Assembly: GCF_000430765.1 (NCBI RefSeq) | Contig: NZ_KE387241.1 | Coordinates: 143,617 to 207,616 of the forward strand | From: Peribacillus kribbensis DSM 17871 | GTDB lineage: Bacteria > Bacillota > Bacilli > Bacillales > DSM-1321 | Reading direction: 5' to 3' | DNA length: 64,000 bases | Shown here: positions 53,030 through 61,959 of the stretch, in pieces | How the letters are laid out: the number at the start of each line of letters is the position of its first letter | Numbering within the stretch: position 1 is the stretch's first letter | The notes under the pieces: model-generated | The model's database searches: none | Told to the model about the DNA's origin: nothing | What the model saw: only the letters and a program-made list of their open reading frames with translations | Translations under genes and position numbers: made by a program

Positions 53030-53737
53030 TTAATTCTCCGTTCCCGGTTTATAAAAATAAGGGCTGCTATTTTCCGCATGAATTTCATTGTTATCGATAA
53101 ACAGCTTCCCGTTTTCTAAATAAGTGGCAAGCATAATCTGGTGAACTTTATCTCCCATCGCTTCGACCTCTCTCAGCAGCCAGTTCCGATCCAGCTGAAG
53201 ATATTTAAGATTGTGGTCAATAATCTGCCCCTCCATAATCAAGGGGATAGGAAGATATTCTCTTTTCACATTCAGATGCAGGTCCCCGGGCTGTACCGGC
53301 CTGCTTTCTGAATTGGGAATGATACTTAAATTCCCTGTCCCCTCCATCACCGCAATGGCTATATCCCGGGTATCCGTATATCCCTTTACCCTGAGATGGG
53401 AAAGAAGCTCTGTCATCGGCATACGTACCTTTTTCAAGCCTTTCCGGTCTATATCCCCGTTGCGGATCAACACGGTTGGACTTTCATATAAAATCCACCG
53501 CAATTTATTATGAAGCGACAAACGGACAAAAATCATATATAAAACTACCATAATACCGGCGTAAATAATGGTTTTTCCGGTCTTTTCAACTTCCGCCGGA
53601 GCACTGATGATATTGGTCAGCAGCAGGATATATAGTAAATCGAAGGTATGCATCTGTGCCACAGCCTTCTTTCCGGTGATCCTCAAAAATAGGTATCCTA
53701 CAATAAAAATGGTAATCGCCCTAAAGATAAAATCCAT
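53030..53737 (-). CDS. DUF421 membrane protein (YetF family)
   Basis: 235 residues. Two or three N-terminal helices (MDFIFRAITIFIVGYLFLRITGKK, FDLLYILLLTNIIS, IIYAGIMVVLYMIFV), then a soluble DUF421 domain with YESPTVLIRNGDIDRKGLKKVRMPMTELLSHLRVKG and a YetF-type C-terminus. Bacillus members affect membrane stress and spore germination; the mechanism is unknown. AGGAG precedes the ATG. Confidence 0.88.
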   Translation of the reverse strand: MDFIFRAITIFIVGYLFLRITGKKAVAQMHTFDLLYILLLTNIISAPAEVEKTGKTIIYAGIMVVLYMIFVRLSLHNKLRWILYESPTVLIRNGDIDRKGLKKVRMPMTELLSHLRVKGYTDTRDIAIAVMEGTGNLSIIPNSESRPVQPGDLHLNVKREYLPIPLIMEGQIIDHNLKYLQLDRNWLLREVEAMGDKVHQIMLATYLENGKLFIDNNEIHAENSSPYFYKPGTEN

Positions 53738-53892
53738 TCTCCTATACCTCCATTAGTTATCGTTAGTATTAGAAGTTCATGCCCAGTCTAATCTCTAAAA
53801 CCAGGAAGTTTAACAGGCAATTTAGTGTAAACCTCTAAATAAAATGTTAGAATAATTTTTATATTCAAACACTTTGAAAAGGTGGTCTTACT

Positions 53893-54654
53893 ATGTCAGC
53901 ACAAGCTGTTTTGCAATCCTTATATCAATCCTATAAAAACATGGAACCACTTAAAAAAGATATTTTCCCGGCAGATATTGATTTACAAGAAGCCTATCAA
54001 ATACAGCACGCCTTCACAGAAGCCAAAAAAGAAAACAACGAGTACCTCAACGGATATAAAATCAGTATGACAAGCCCCGAAACTCTAGCCCTCTTTAATG
54101 CTAAGGAACCTTTGTACGGCCAGCTCACCAACAGACAGGTCACCAATGATATCTCGTTAAGTGCCCAGATGCTGAGTCCTTTAATAGAACTTGAATTGGT
54201 CTTTGTAGCAAAAGAACGGTTAACGGCTGATGCTACTGAAGAAGAAATTGCGAAAAAAACACAAGTTGCTCCCGGATTAGAAATTCCCGATTCCCGCTTT
54301 GAGGACTGGTTCCCAAAAATGCCGAAAGAGCAGGTCTGTGCAGATGGAGCCGTCGGAGGAAAAGTTGCCTACGGCAGCGCAAAAGACTATACATACGAAG
54401 ACCTGGATCGCATCCGTGGAGAATTGCTCCTTAATGGACAAATGATTGCAGAAGGAAACTCCTCAGTGGTCATGGGACACCCCATCAAAGCAGTCAAATG
54501 GCTTCTAAAAAAATTGGGAGAACATAATCTGACACTTGAGCCGGGGATGTTTGTCTCTTCCGGGACTTTTGTCTTACCCAAAAGCTTAGAGACCGGCATT
54601 TATATAGGAAGATTTGAAGGGGTTGGAGAGGTTACCTTGACGGTTTCAAATTGA
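53893..54654 (+). CDS. 2-keto-4-pentenoate hydratase-like protein (FAH superfamily)
   Basis: 253 residues. MhpD/DmpE-type hydratase fold: LQEAYQIQHAFTEAKKENNEYLNGYKISMTSPE at the N-terminus, SPLIELELVFVAKERL (metal-binding ELE), CADGAVGGKVAYGS and VMGHPIKAVKWLLKKLGEH. Such enzymes hydrate 2-oxo-dienoates in aromatic meta-cleavage; no other pathway genes are nearby, so another 2-oxoacid is possible. AAGGTGG precedes the ATG. Single gene with a terminator. Confidence 0.85.
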   Translation: MSAQAVLQSLYQSYKNMEPLKKDIFPADIDLQEAYQIQHAFTEAKKENNEYLNGYKISMTSPETLALFNAKEPLYGQLTNRQVTNDISLSAQMLSPLIELELVFVAKERLTADATEEEIAKKTQVAPGLEIPDSRFEDWFPKMPKEQVCADGAVGGKVAYGSAKDYTYEDLDRIRGELLLNGQMIAEGNSSVVMGHPIKAVKWLLKKLGEHNLTLEPGMFVSSGTFVLPKSLETGIYIGRFEGVGEVTLTVSN

Positions 54655-54676
54655 TATCTGGGCAGAAATAAATGAG

Positions 54677-54707
54677 AATCCCTTTAATTATTAAAGGGAT
54701 TTTTTAC
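54677..54707 (+). terminator. Terminator of the hydratase gene
   Basis: AATCCCTTTAAT-T-ATTAAAGGGATT is followed by TTTT. Confidence 0.85.
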
Positions 54708-54754
54708 TTATACACTTTAAAAAGCTTTTCCGTTTACCTTCAAACCTGAACAAT

Positions 54755-54789
54755 TTTACCTCATCATATTAATGTGATATAGTATATCA
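54755..54789 (+). promoter_or_regulatory. Promoter and probable operator of the GntR-MFS operon
   Basis: TTTACC (54755) and TATAGT (54778) are 17 bp apart. The perfect palindrome TGATATAGTATATCA (54775-54789) covers the -10 box, a position suited to autorepression by the GntR protein encoded next. Confidence 0.6.
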
Positions 54790-54824
54790 GTACGTTAAAC
54801 GTCGGATGTTTGGAGGTTTACCTA

Positions 54825-55502
54825 ATGGATTTAAAAAAAACCAGGCGTTTATCGCTTGTAGAGCAAGTCACGCGTCAGATTGAATCGTTAATCCAAGACA
54901 GACATTGGCCGGTCGGCTACCGGCTGCCTGCAGAACCCAAGCTGGTGGAGGAGCTTGGCGTAAGCAGGAATACACTGAGGGAAGCAATCAGAGCACTTGT
55001 CCACTCCGGCCTTTTAATAACCAGACCCGGTGATGGCACCTACGTGGTTTCAGCCAGCGCTCTGGGGGCAGCACTTGACCGGCGGCTAAGGCAATCCAAT
55101 TTACTGGAAACGTTGGAAGTAAGGCATGCACTCGAACGTGAAACAGCTGCGCTGGCAGCGGCAAGGCGTACAGATTCGGAGCTCGTACAGATACAAATGC
55201 ATTTTGCTGAATGTCAAGAAGCCGTGCAGAGGAAAGACTACGATTTTTATCAAAAAGCCGATTTAAGGCTGCATGAATCCATTGTGGAAGCAGCACATAA
55301 TCCATTGTTCATGGAACTTTATGAGCGAGTGGGACAATTTGTCCAATTATCCATCGGCGCCATGATTTTTGATCATCTGCCCGTACCTCACCAGGAGCTG
55401 GTTGAAGCAATCAGCAGGAAGGATTCTGCTGGAGCGGCTGCGGCCGTTGATGAATATATCGAACACTTTAAACAGAGAGTAAAAGCAGCATCGGAGGAAT
55501 AA
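54825..55502 (+). CDS. GntR-family regulator, FadR/FCD subgroup
   Basis: 225 residues. N-terminal winged helix (about 5-75; YRLPAEPKLVEELGVSRNTLREAIRALVHSGLLITRPGDGTYV) and an all-helical FCD domain (about 90-220; EVRHALERETAALAAARRTDSE, RLHESIVEAAHNPLFMELYERV), which binds an acid ligand with metal. The ATG at 54825 has GGAGG 9 nt upstream. The MFS gene starts 2 nt after the stop, so it is the likely regulatory target. Confidence 0.9.
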   Translation: MDLKKTRRLSLVEQVTRQIESLIQDRHWPVGYRLPAEPKLVEELGVSRNTLREAIRALVHSGLLITRPGDGTYVVSASALGAALDRRLRQSNLLETLEVRHALERETAALAAARRTDSELVQIQMHFAECQEAVQRKDYDFYQKADLRLHESIVEAAHNPLFMELYERVGQFVQLSIGAMIFDHLPVPHQELVEAISRKDSAGAAAAVDEYIEHFKQRVKAASEE

Positions 55503-55504
55503 CA

Positions 55505-56737
55505 GTGAAGTCAACTAAGATAAAAATACAGCAGGAACAATCTATATCGGGAGCTCTTCTTCTAATCATTGGTATCATCTTCATATCCACTAATCTAAGG
55601 TCTCCCTTAACCTCAGTAGGACCTTTAATCGGAACCCTTCGTGACAACTTAGGAATCCCTAATTCAATTATTGGTTTAATCACCACGATACCCTTACTAG
55701 CATTCGCCCTATTTTCATCGCTGGCGCCAAAGTTGTCCCGGCAGCTTGGATTGGAGCGCCTTCTTTTTATTTCATTAATTATACTTACACTTGGCATTGC
55801 GGTACGTTCTATTGCCGGAGAGTTCATGCTGTTTGCAGGAACCGTCCTAATAGGATTAGCAATTTCCGTGAGCAATGTTTTGCTTCCCAGCTTGATTAAA
55901 CGGGATTTTGAGGATAAGGTCGGGCTGATGACAGGCGTTTATTCTGTGTCTATGAATTTATGCGGCGCCATTGCTTCAGGAATCAGTGTTCCACTGGCTG
56001 TCGGCATGCATTTAGGCTGGAACGGAGCGCTTGGTATATGGGGGCTTTTATCGCTGGTTTCAATCCTTTTATGGCTTCCGCAGCTGCGCAGGGCGGGTGG
56101 AGCAAAAACCATAACCTATAATCCCCATAAACCTGAGACAAATCTTTGGAAATCCAAGATTGCCTGGGGTGTCACTTTTTTTATGGGGCTTCAATCCTTG
56201 ATTTTCTATGTGCTGGTTGCATGGCTTCCAGAGATTCTAATTGACAAGGGTGTTAGCAGCAGCACAGCAGGATGGATGCTGTCTCTAATGCAATTAGCTA
56301 TCCTGCCCATTACGTTCGTCGTTCCTATTGCAGCCGGCCGCATGAAAAATCAAAAGAGCCTGGTCATTGTGACAGCAGTTTTATACTTTTTTGGTACCCT
56401 TGGACTCTTGTACGGCGGTTCGTACACCATTATAGCTTCCGTGATTTTGCTTGGCATAGGAGTAGGAAGCAGTTTTAGCTTAGCGATGATGTTCTTCAGC
56501 CTAAGAACACGGACTGCGCCTGAATCTGCAGAGCTGTCAGGCATGGCTCAGGCTGTCGGATATCTCCTGGCCGCTGTTGGACCTGCCATTTTCGGTATTC
56601 TGCATGGTATTACGAAAGGCTGGACAGTACCTTTATTGATTTTAATCATTACTGCACTGCTTCTTCTTTTGGCTGGATTAATTGCGGGCAGTAAAGGATT
56701 TGCAGGTTCAGAAAAAATAAAACAAGCCGCTGAGTAA
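55505..56737 (+). CDS. MFS transporter, CynX/NimT type (YycB-like)
   Basis: 410 residues, 12 helices. FISTNLRSPLTSVGPLIGTLRDNLGIPNSIIGLITTIPLLAFALFS and AISVSNVLLPSLIKRDFEDKVGLMTGVYSVSMNLCGAIASG are typical of the cyanate/2-nitroimidazole transporter group. The substrate could be a small organic acid or an inhibitor exported under GntR control. The GTG start at 55505 follows GGAGGA inside the end of the GntR gene. Confidence 0.88.
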   Translation: MKSTKIKIQQEQSISGALLLIIGIIFISTNLRSPLTSVGPLIGTLRDNLGIPNSIIGLITTIPLLAFALFSSLAPKLSRQLGLERLLFISLIILTLGIAVRSIAGEFMLFAGTVLIGLAISVSNVLLPSLIKRDFEDKVGLMTGVYSVSMNLCGAIASGISVPLAVGMHLGWNGALGIWGLLSLVSILLWLPQLRRAGGAKTITYNPHKPETNLWKSKIAWGVTFFMGLQSLIFYVLVAWLPEILIDKGVSSSTAGWMLSLMQLAILPITFVVPIAAGRMKNQKSLVIVTAVLYFFGTLGLLYGGSYTIIASVILLGIGVGSSFSLAMMFFSLRTRTAPESAELSGMAQAVGYLLAAVGPAIFGILHGITKGWTVPLLILIITALLLLLAGLIAGSKGFAGSEKIKQAAE

Positions 56738-56754
56738 GCGGCTTGTTTTATTTT
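56714..56754 (+). terminator. Terminator overlapping the MFS stop codon
   Basis: AAACAAGCCGCT-GAGT-AAGCGGCTTGTTT is followed by TATTTTG. The stop codon TAA lies in the loop. Confidence 0.85.
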
Positions 56755-56873
56755 GATTTGTTTAAGATTGCTGCAGGTTAAGCTGTCAGCAGCTGGACGA
56801 ATTCGAAGTCAGGAAACTCCATCTCTGCAGGTATTCCTGTATTAAGGCTGCCCTCATTATTAGTGCTGATCAA

Positions 56874-57704
56874 TTAAAGATCAAAGCTGTCCGGATTGGT
56901 CCCAACACGTTTGTTTTCATTTAATGAGCTGATTTTGTCCATTTCAGCCTGTGTTAATTCAAAATCAAAGATATCTGCATTTTCAATGATACGGGTTTCT
57001 TTGATAGACTTAGGAATCGTTACGACTTCATTTTGAATATCCCAGCGCAGAATCACCTGTGGAACGGTTTTGTTGTATGTTTTTGCGATATCCATTAAAA
57101 CCGGGTTATTCAATAGCTGCCCGCGCATAAGGGGTGACCATGCCTCAAGCTGAATACTGTGCTTTCGACAATATTCATGTAATTCTTCCTGTGTTAAACT
57201 CGGGTGATATTCGACTTGATTCACCATTGGGACGATATCTGCATCATCGAGCAAATCCTCCAGATGATGGATGTGGAAATTACTGACGCCGATTGCCCGG
57301 ACCCGGCCATCCTTATAAAGTTTTTCTATCGCTCTCCATGTCTCTTTATATTTGCCCTTTACCGGCCAATGAATGAGATATAAATCCAAATACTCCAATC
57401 CAAGCTTTTGCATACTTGATTCGAATGCGGCTAATGTTGATTCATAGCCTTGGTCATCATTCCACACTTTTGTGGTAATAAACAGCTCTTCCCGGGGCAC
57501 ACCTGATGCCTTAATGGCCTCTCCTACCCCATCTTCATTCTTGTAAAAGGATGCTGTATCGATGCTGCGATACCCATTTTTAATGGCAGCCTTAACAGAA
57601 TTGAAAACCTCCTGCCCTTCTTCAACTTTGTACACACCTAACCCGAACCATGGCATTTTAACTCCATTATGTAAAACTGTATAATCCTGAAGACTTTTGA
57701 TCAT
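56874..57704 (-). CDS. Aldo/keto reductase (YvgN-like glyoxal reductase)
   Basis: 276 residues. [19 protein letters not shown] (catalytic Asp and Tyr), [13 protein letters not shown] (Lys) and [20 protein letters not shown] (His) complete the AKR tetrad. [13 protein letters not shown] and [23 protein letters not shown] are NADPH-binding parts. B. subtilis YvgN reduces methylglyoxal and other aldehydes. GAGGAGG precedes the ATG. Single gene. Confidence 0.92.
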   Translation of the reverse strand: MIKSLQDYTVLHNGVKMPWFGLGVYKVEEGQEVFNSVKAAIKNGYRSIDTASFYKNEDGVGEAIKASGVPREELFITTKVWNDDQGYESTLAAFESSMQKLGLEYLDLYLIHWPVKGKYKETWRAIEKLYKDGRVRAIGVSNFHIHHLEDLLDDADIVPMVNQVEYHPSLTQEELHEYCRKHSIQLEAWSPLMRGQLLNNPVLMDIAKTYNKTVPQVILRWDIQNEVVTIPKSIKETRIIENADIFDFELTQAEMDKISSLNENKRVGTNPDSFDL

Positions 57705-58094
57705 TTTTTATATCCTCCTCTTGCATTTTCCTATTCAAATGTATTTTCTCATAGCTATTTAAAAAAAGAAAATCAGCCGAAATATTTAGCAGTGAGATTA
57801 ACATTTCAATCCTCCCTTAAGCATATTAGGTGAGAAATCTACAAGTAATGGGTAATATATGTATTATGCGTTAGAGCCTCGTAAGAAAGATAAGTACTCT
57901 CTTTTTTCGGTTCTGGCTTCAAAAACAAAAAGCTCCCATCAGCAGCAAAACAAAACATTTCAGCATTTAAACATGAAACAATAAAGTTTAGCTAAATAAT
58001 AATGCTGATGGAAAAGGGGTAGGATGTTTAACCTGCAGCACTTCATTTTAGAATCTGCGAATAAACAGAAAGGTAATTAAAGGAGGTTTAAACT
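57705..58094. other. Intergenic region, mostly unassigned
   Basis: AT-rich. CCATCAGCA (57937-57945) and TGCTGATGG (58003-58011) are inverted but 57 bp apart. Divergent promoters for the reductase and SDR genes must lie here, but I see no clear -35/-10 pair. No gene is supported. Confidence 0.5.
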
Positions 58095-58811
58095 TTGTCG
58101 TTACAAGGAAAAAAAGTCGTGGTTTTAGGAGGTACATCCGGCATCGGCTTAGCAGCTGCTAAGGCGTTTCTCGATGAATCTGCTCATGTTATCATCGGCA
58201 GCCGTTCTGCATCAAAAATATCTGATGCTAAAGAACAGCTTGGAGGTAATTTGGAAGGTTATGAAATAGACTTCCGCAGCGAAGAGAATGTCGTTAACTT
58301 TTTCGAGAAGGTTGGGAAGTTCGATCATCTAGTAGTTACTGCTGGTGAAGGTGCCATGGGCCACTTTAGCGAGCTGCCGGTATCTGCCGTAAGAGATGCC
58401 TTTGACAGCAAATTCTGGGGGCAATACATGTCGGTTCGTGCCGCTCTTCCATACTTGAATGATGAAAGCTCTATTACATTAACTTCCGGGGTCTATGGTG
58501 TACGCCCTCCTAAAGGCGCAACAACACTCGCTTCCATTAATTCAGCAATCGATGGATTAGTGCGCGGACTTTCAGTGGACCTGGCTCCTATCAGAGTTAA
58601 CGTTGTATCACCTGGTATCGTGGACACTCCTCTTTACAGCGGAATGCAGGAAAAAGATAGACAAGAATTATATAGCCAGATTGCCCAACAGCTGCCTGTT
58701 GGACGTATCGCCCAGCCTGAGGATATAGCTGAAACCTATGTTCACCTCGCAAAAAATAGGTTTACAACTGGTACATCAGTACTGATTGATGGCGGTGCTC
58801 ATTTAGTCTAA
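58095..58811 (+). CDS. Short-chain dehydrogenase-like protein lacking the YxxxK motif
   Basis: 238 residues. Coenzyme loop GGTSGIGLAAAKAF, NADP-type basic residues in GSRSASKI, and the typical end FTTGTSVLIDGGAHLV. The Ser of the active site is in TLTSGVYG, but where classical SDRs have YxxxK the text is LASINSAIDGLVRG, so Tyr is Leu and Lys is Asn. The fold and cofactor site look intact. It may use a different residue set or act as a binding protein. TTG start after AAAGGAGG. Confidence 0.85.
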   Translation: MSLQGKKVVVLGGTSGIGLAAAKAFLDESAHVIIGSRSASKISDAKEQLGGNLEGYEIDFRSEENVVNFFEKVGKFDHLVVTAGEGAMGHFSELPVSAVRDAFDSKFWGQYMSVRAALPYLNDESSITLTSGVYGVRPPKGATTLASINSAIDGLVRGLSVDLAPIRVNVVSPGIVDTPLYSGMQEKDRQELYSQIAQQLPVGRIAQPEDIAETYVHLAKNRFTTGTSVLIDGGAHLV

Positions 58812-58955
58812 TCTTTTTATCAAAGTGGATTTTTTAATAGAAGTGGTGTGGAAGCGTAACTCAAGCATTTATCGCTCATCCTCACCCTTTTTTTCTTTCT
58901 TTCCGGGCCCGGTCCGCAATTAAAGAATGATCCGGCTGGTTCAGGAGATCCTACC

Positions 58956-59915
58956 ATGATAGGAAGCGAATCAAAATCCGCCTCTACTTACACTCACTTT
59001 CATAAAAAGAAAGGGTCGAGCCTGATGAATGAAAAAAAAATAGAAGCAATTCGAAATTCATTAGCCAAGCGCATGGTAACCCTTCCAGACGGCACTTCCC
59101 TGCCTTGTTTGGGACAGGGAACCTGGTACATGGGGGAAAATCCTCAAATGAGAGACAAAGAAATCACTGCCCTGCAGCTCGGGATTGATTTGGGCATGAC
59201 CCTGATTGATACCGCTGAAATGTATGGCGATGGCGGAGCTGAACGCTTGGCCGGTGAAGCCATTAAGGGGCGGAGAGACAGGGTCTTTTTAGTCTCAAAA
59301 GTGTACCCTCATCATGCCGGACAGGATATGATTTCTAAAGCATGCGAAGACAGCCTGCAACGGCTTGGAACAGACCATCTGGATTTATATCTTCTCCATT
59401 GGAGAGGCCGGATTCCCTTAGCGGAAACGATTGAAGGAATGGAAAAGCTGCGCCGGGAAGGAAAAATAGTAAGATGGGGTGTCTCCAATTTTGACACGGC
59501 AGATATGGAAGAGCTGTTAAATACACCAGACGGAGCAAATTGCGCGGTAAACCAGGTCCTCTATCACTTAGGTTCAAGAGGAATTGACTTCGATTTACTG
59601 CCATGGCAGCGTGAGCATAATATGCCGATAATGGCTTACAGTCCCCTTGCCCAAGGAGGGTCATTACGAAATCGGCTCTTAAACGACCCTGTGATTCTTG
59701 ATCTTGCCGGAAAGTACAGGGTAACACCTTTACAAATCGCTCTTGCGTGGACCCTTCGCTCCGATCATGTCATCGCGATTCCAAAAGCAGTCCAAGAGGA
59801 GCATGTACTTGCCAATGCTGAGGCTGCAGCTATCCAATTCACTCAGGAAGATCTCATTAAACTGGATCAGGCATTCCCCAAACCTAATAGAAAAATGCCG
59901 CTGGATATTATATAA
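58956..59915 (+). CDS. Aldo/keto reductase
   Basis: 319 residues. LIDTAEMYGDGGAERLAGEAI (Asp and Tyr), VFLVSKVYPHH (Lys), LDLYLLHWRGR (His): complete catalytic tetrad of the AKR family. VSNFDTADMEELL, AYSPLAQGG and IAIPKAVQEEHVLANAEA follow. The ATG at 58956 has AGGAGAT 8 nt upstream, but relatives start near residue 40 (MVTLPDGTSLPCLGQG), so starts at 58956 or 59025 (MNEKKIEAI) are both possible. It lies 144 bp after the SDR gene on the same strand. Confidence 0.88.
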   Translation: MIGSESKSASTYTHFHKKKGSSLMNEKKIEAIRNSLAKRMVTLPDGTSLPCLGQGTWYMGENPQMRDKEITALQLGIDLGMTLIDTAEMYGDGGAERLAGEAIKGRRDRVFLVSKVYPHHAGQDMISKACEDSLQRLGTDHLDLYLLHWRGRIPLAETIEGMEKLRREGKIVRWGVSNFDTADMEELLNTPDGANCAVNQVLYHLGSRGIDFDLLPWQREHNMPIMAYSPLAQGGSLRNRLLNDPVILDLAGKYRVTPLQIALAWTLRSDHVIAIPKAVQEEHVLANAEAAAIQFTQEDLIKLDQAFPKPNRKMPLDII

Positions 59916-59918
59916 AAC

Positions 59919-59955
59919 GAACAGGGAACCCCGAATTAGGAGTTCCCTGTTCTGC
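59919..59955. terminator. Terminator between reductase and chemoreceptor genes
   Basis: GAACAGGGAAC...GTTCCCTGTTC, an 11-bp perfect stem between convergent genes; the T-tract is weak. Confidence 0.7.
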
Positions 59956-59984
59956 TTATTCCGTGACGGTATCAAATTATCAAA

Positions 59985-61709
59985 TCAGTCCCGGCTGTTT
60001 AATTTGAACATCGACACGGAACTGTTTAGTTCTTCCGCTAAATTAGCCAATGCTTGAGACGCAGCTGAGGTTTGTTCTGTCGCGGCTGCTGACTCTTCAC
60101 TGGCAGCTGCAATACTTTCCACTGACTTCATAACCTCGGCAGATTGCGCGGACTGCTGTTCACTTGCTGAGGCGATGCTTTCAATGGACTTCATTACTTC
60201 AGTTGTTTGTGCAGACTGTTCCTCACTGGCTGCTGCTATCTCGGAGACTCTTGATGAAGCCCCGCTGACCATCTCAATCATGGTCTTGAATGCATCTCCA
60301 GTCTTATGTGAGGATTGCACTCCCCCATGAACGGCGGCGGCACTGAGCTTCGTATTATTCTGAATCCCCTGGACGATAGCTGTTATTTCCTTCGTTGCCT
60401 CAACGGACTTTTCTGCGAGTTTTCGCACTTCGTTTGCAACCACTGCAAAGCCTTTTCCTTGTTCACCTGCACGTGCTGCCTCGATTGCCGCATTCAATGC
60501 TAATAAATTGGTCTGGCCGGCAATATCATTGATGACACCAATGATATTCCCAATTTTATCTGCATCCTTCACAAGGACTTCCATCTGCCTGCTTACATGA
60601 TTCATCCCTTCAATAGAACCCTCCACAATTTCTCCGCTATCCTGTGCAAGCTGTAACATATTTTCTGAAAGCTCAGCGGTATGTTCAGCATTTCGGGCTA
60701 CAGAATCAATAGCAACTGACAGTTCTTTGAACAGTTCCGCCATAATTTGAGAATCATTTGCCTGACTATCTGCACTTTTTACAATATCATGAAATAATTC
60801 CATAACCGTCTGGGCATCACTTGCCTGGCTTGTACCGGTGCTCGCAACCTCCTGGGTAGATGCAGATATCTGCTGGGCAGAAGATGCAACGCTTTCCGCA
60901 GACTGAACAATATGGCTGACTGTTTGGCGCAGACTTACCACCATTTGATTAATAGAAGCAGCCAGAACGCCGACTTCATCCTTGCTCTTAATGGTTATAG
61001 TTTGTGTTAAATCCCCCTGTGCCACATCAGCGACTAAATCAACGACCCTTTTAAGAGGTCTTGAAATTAATTGAGATAGAGCGTATCCATAACCGATACT
61101 CAACAGTACCGCAGCAGCAATAACCATGATAGTGATGAAGCGGGCAGAGCTATAGAGTGCGTTAGAATCCTCAGCCGATTTCCTGCTCAAGTCTATATTA
61201 AAATTGACTAAGTCCCTGATATTTTCTTGTACCTTATCCCCGGCAGCCTTAAAGTCAGGAGCCATTTCCAGATAACCATTAACATCATTGTCATACCCTA
61301 ATTTTATAGCCTTTTCCAAATAGCTATAATAATCATCCAAAGCAGGTTTCAATCCATCCACACGCTTTTGCTCTTCTGGTATCATATAACTAGTTTCATA
61401 TAAATGGATGGCGTCCTGAATTTCCTTTTGCCGTTGTCTGATCGTGTTTTGAAATTCATCTTTCTTATCTGGAGTTTTTGCAACCATAACTAAATCACGT
61501 ATATTAACTCTGATATTCTGGTATGCTGTTTCAGCAGAACCCAGCTTACTGATTGGGATAACCCTCTCTTTATACATAAAATTCAGCTTTTCATTTGATG
61601 TTTGTAAATTCGTTAATCCATATACTCCGACAGCACAAAGTATAATAGCCATTACTACAAAGGATGAAATTAACTTCACTGAAGTTTTAAGATTGATGAA
61701 CCATTTCAT
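59985..61709 (-). CDS. Methyl-accepting chemotaxis protein
   Basis: 574 residues. TM1 (about 10-31), a four-helix-bundle sensor (about 33-187; 4HB_MCP-like), TM2 (about 190-211), HAMP (about 212-265) and a long signalling coiled coil with the tip [20 protein letters not shown]...[15 protein letters not shown] (about 396-435). The 21-residue block at 294-314 is repeated at 315-335, and the block at 494-514 is repeated at 515-535. The two duplications are equally far from the tip. Poles of the cell membrane; ligand unknown. ATG after GGATAGGGGA. Confidence 0.93.
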   Translation of the reverse strand: MKWFINLKTSVKLISSFVVMAIILCAVGVYGLTNLQTSNEKLNFMYKERVIPISKLGSAETAYQNIRVNIRDLVMVAKTPDKKDEFQNTIRQRQKEIQDAIHLYETSYMIPEEQKRVDGLKPALDDYYSYLEKAIKLGYDNDVNGYLEMAPDFKAAGDKVQENIRDLVNFNIDLSRKSAEDSNALYSSARFITIMVIAAAVLLSIGYGYALSQLISRPLKRVVDLVADVAQGDLTQTITIKSKDEVGVLAASINQMVVSLRQTVSHIVQSAESVASSAQQISASTQEVASTGTSQASDAQTVMELFHDIVKSADSQANDSQIMAELFKELSVAIDSVARNAEHTAELSENMLQLAQDSGEIVEGSIEGMNHVSRQMEVLVKDADKIGNIIGVINDIAGQTNLLALNAAIEAARAGEQGKGFAVVANEVRKLAEKSVEATKEITAIVQGIQNNTKLSAAAVHGGVQSSHKTGDAFKTMIEMVSGASSRVSEIAAASEEQSAQTTEVMKSIESIASASEQQSAQSAEVMKSVESIAAASEESAAATEQTSAASQALANLAEELNSSVSMFKLNSRD

Positions 61710-61926
61710 TTTTAATCCCCTATCCTCTTGATGTTTTTCTCAGTTGATCTCTTAGAACCATAAATATCTAAACATTAACTAATGAAATACCAGCACCTGT
61801 TTATATATCGGTAGCTTATTATGATGTTAAACAATAAAAAGAGGAAATTTTAAAAATATTCTCTTCACAAACACTTACGAGGGTCAGTTGGCTATAAACT
61901 CATACGAAGCTTGGTGAAACAATCCA

Positions 61927-61958
61927 AAGAAAAAGAGCATGTTTTTGGAACATGCTCT
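61927..61958 (-). terminator. Terminator of the aminotransferase gene
   Basis: On the minus strand AGAGCATGTT-CCAAA-AACATGCTCT is followed by TTTTCTTT. Confidence 0.8.
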
Positions 61959-61959
61959 G

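Noticed and set aside
52891-53088. Minus-strand frame after the YetF-like gene
   Set aside because: It overlaps the end of the real gene in another frame and lacks its own start signals.
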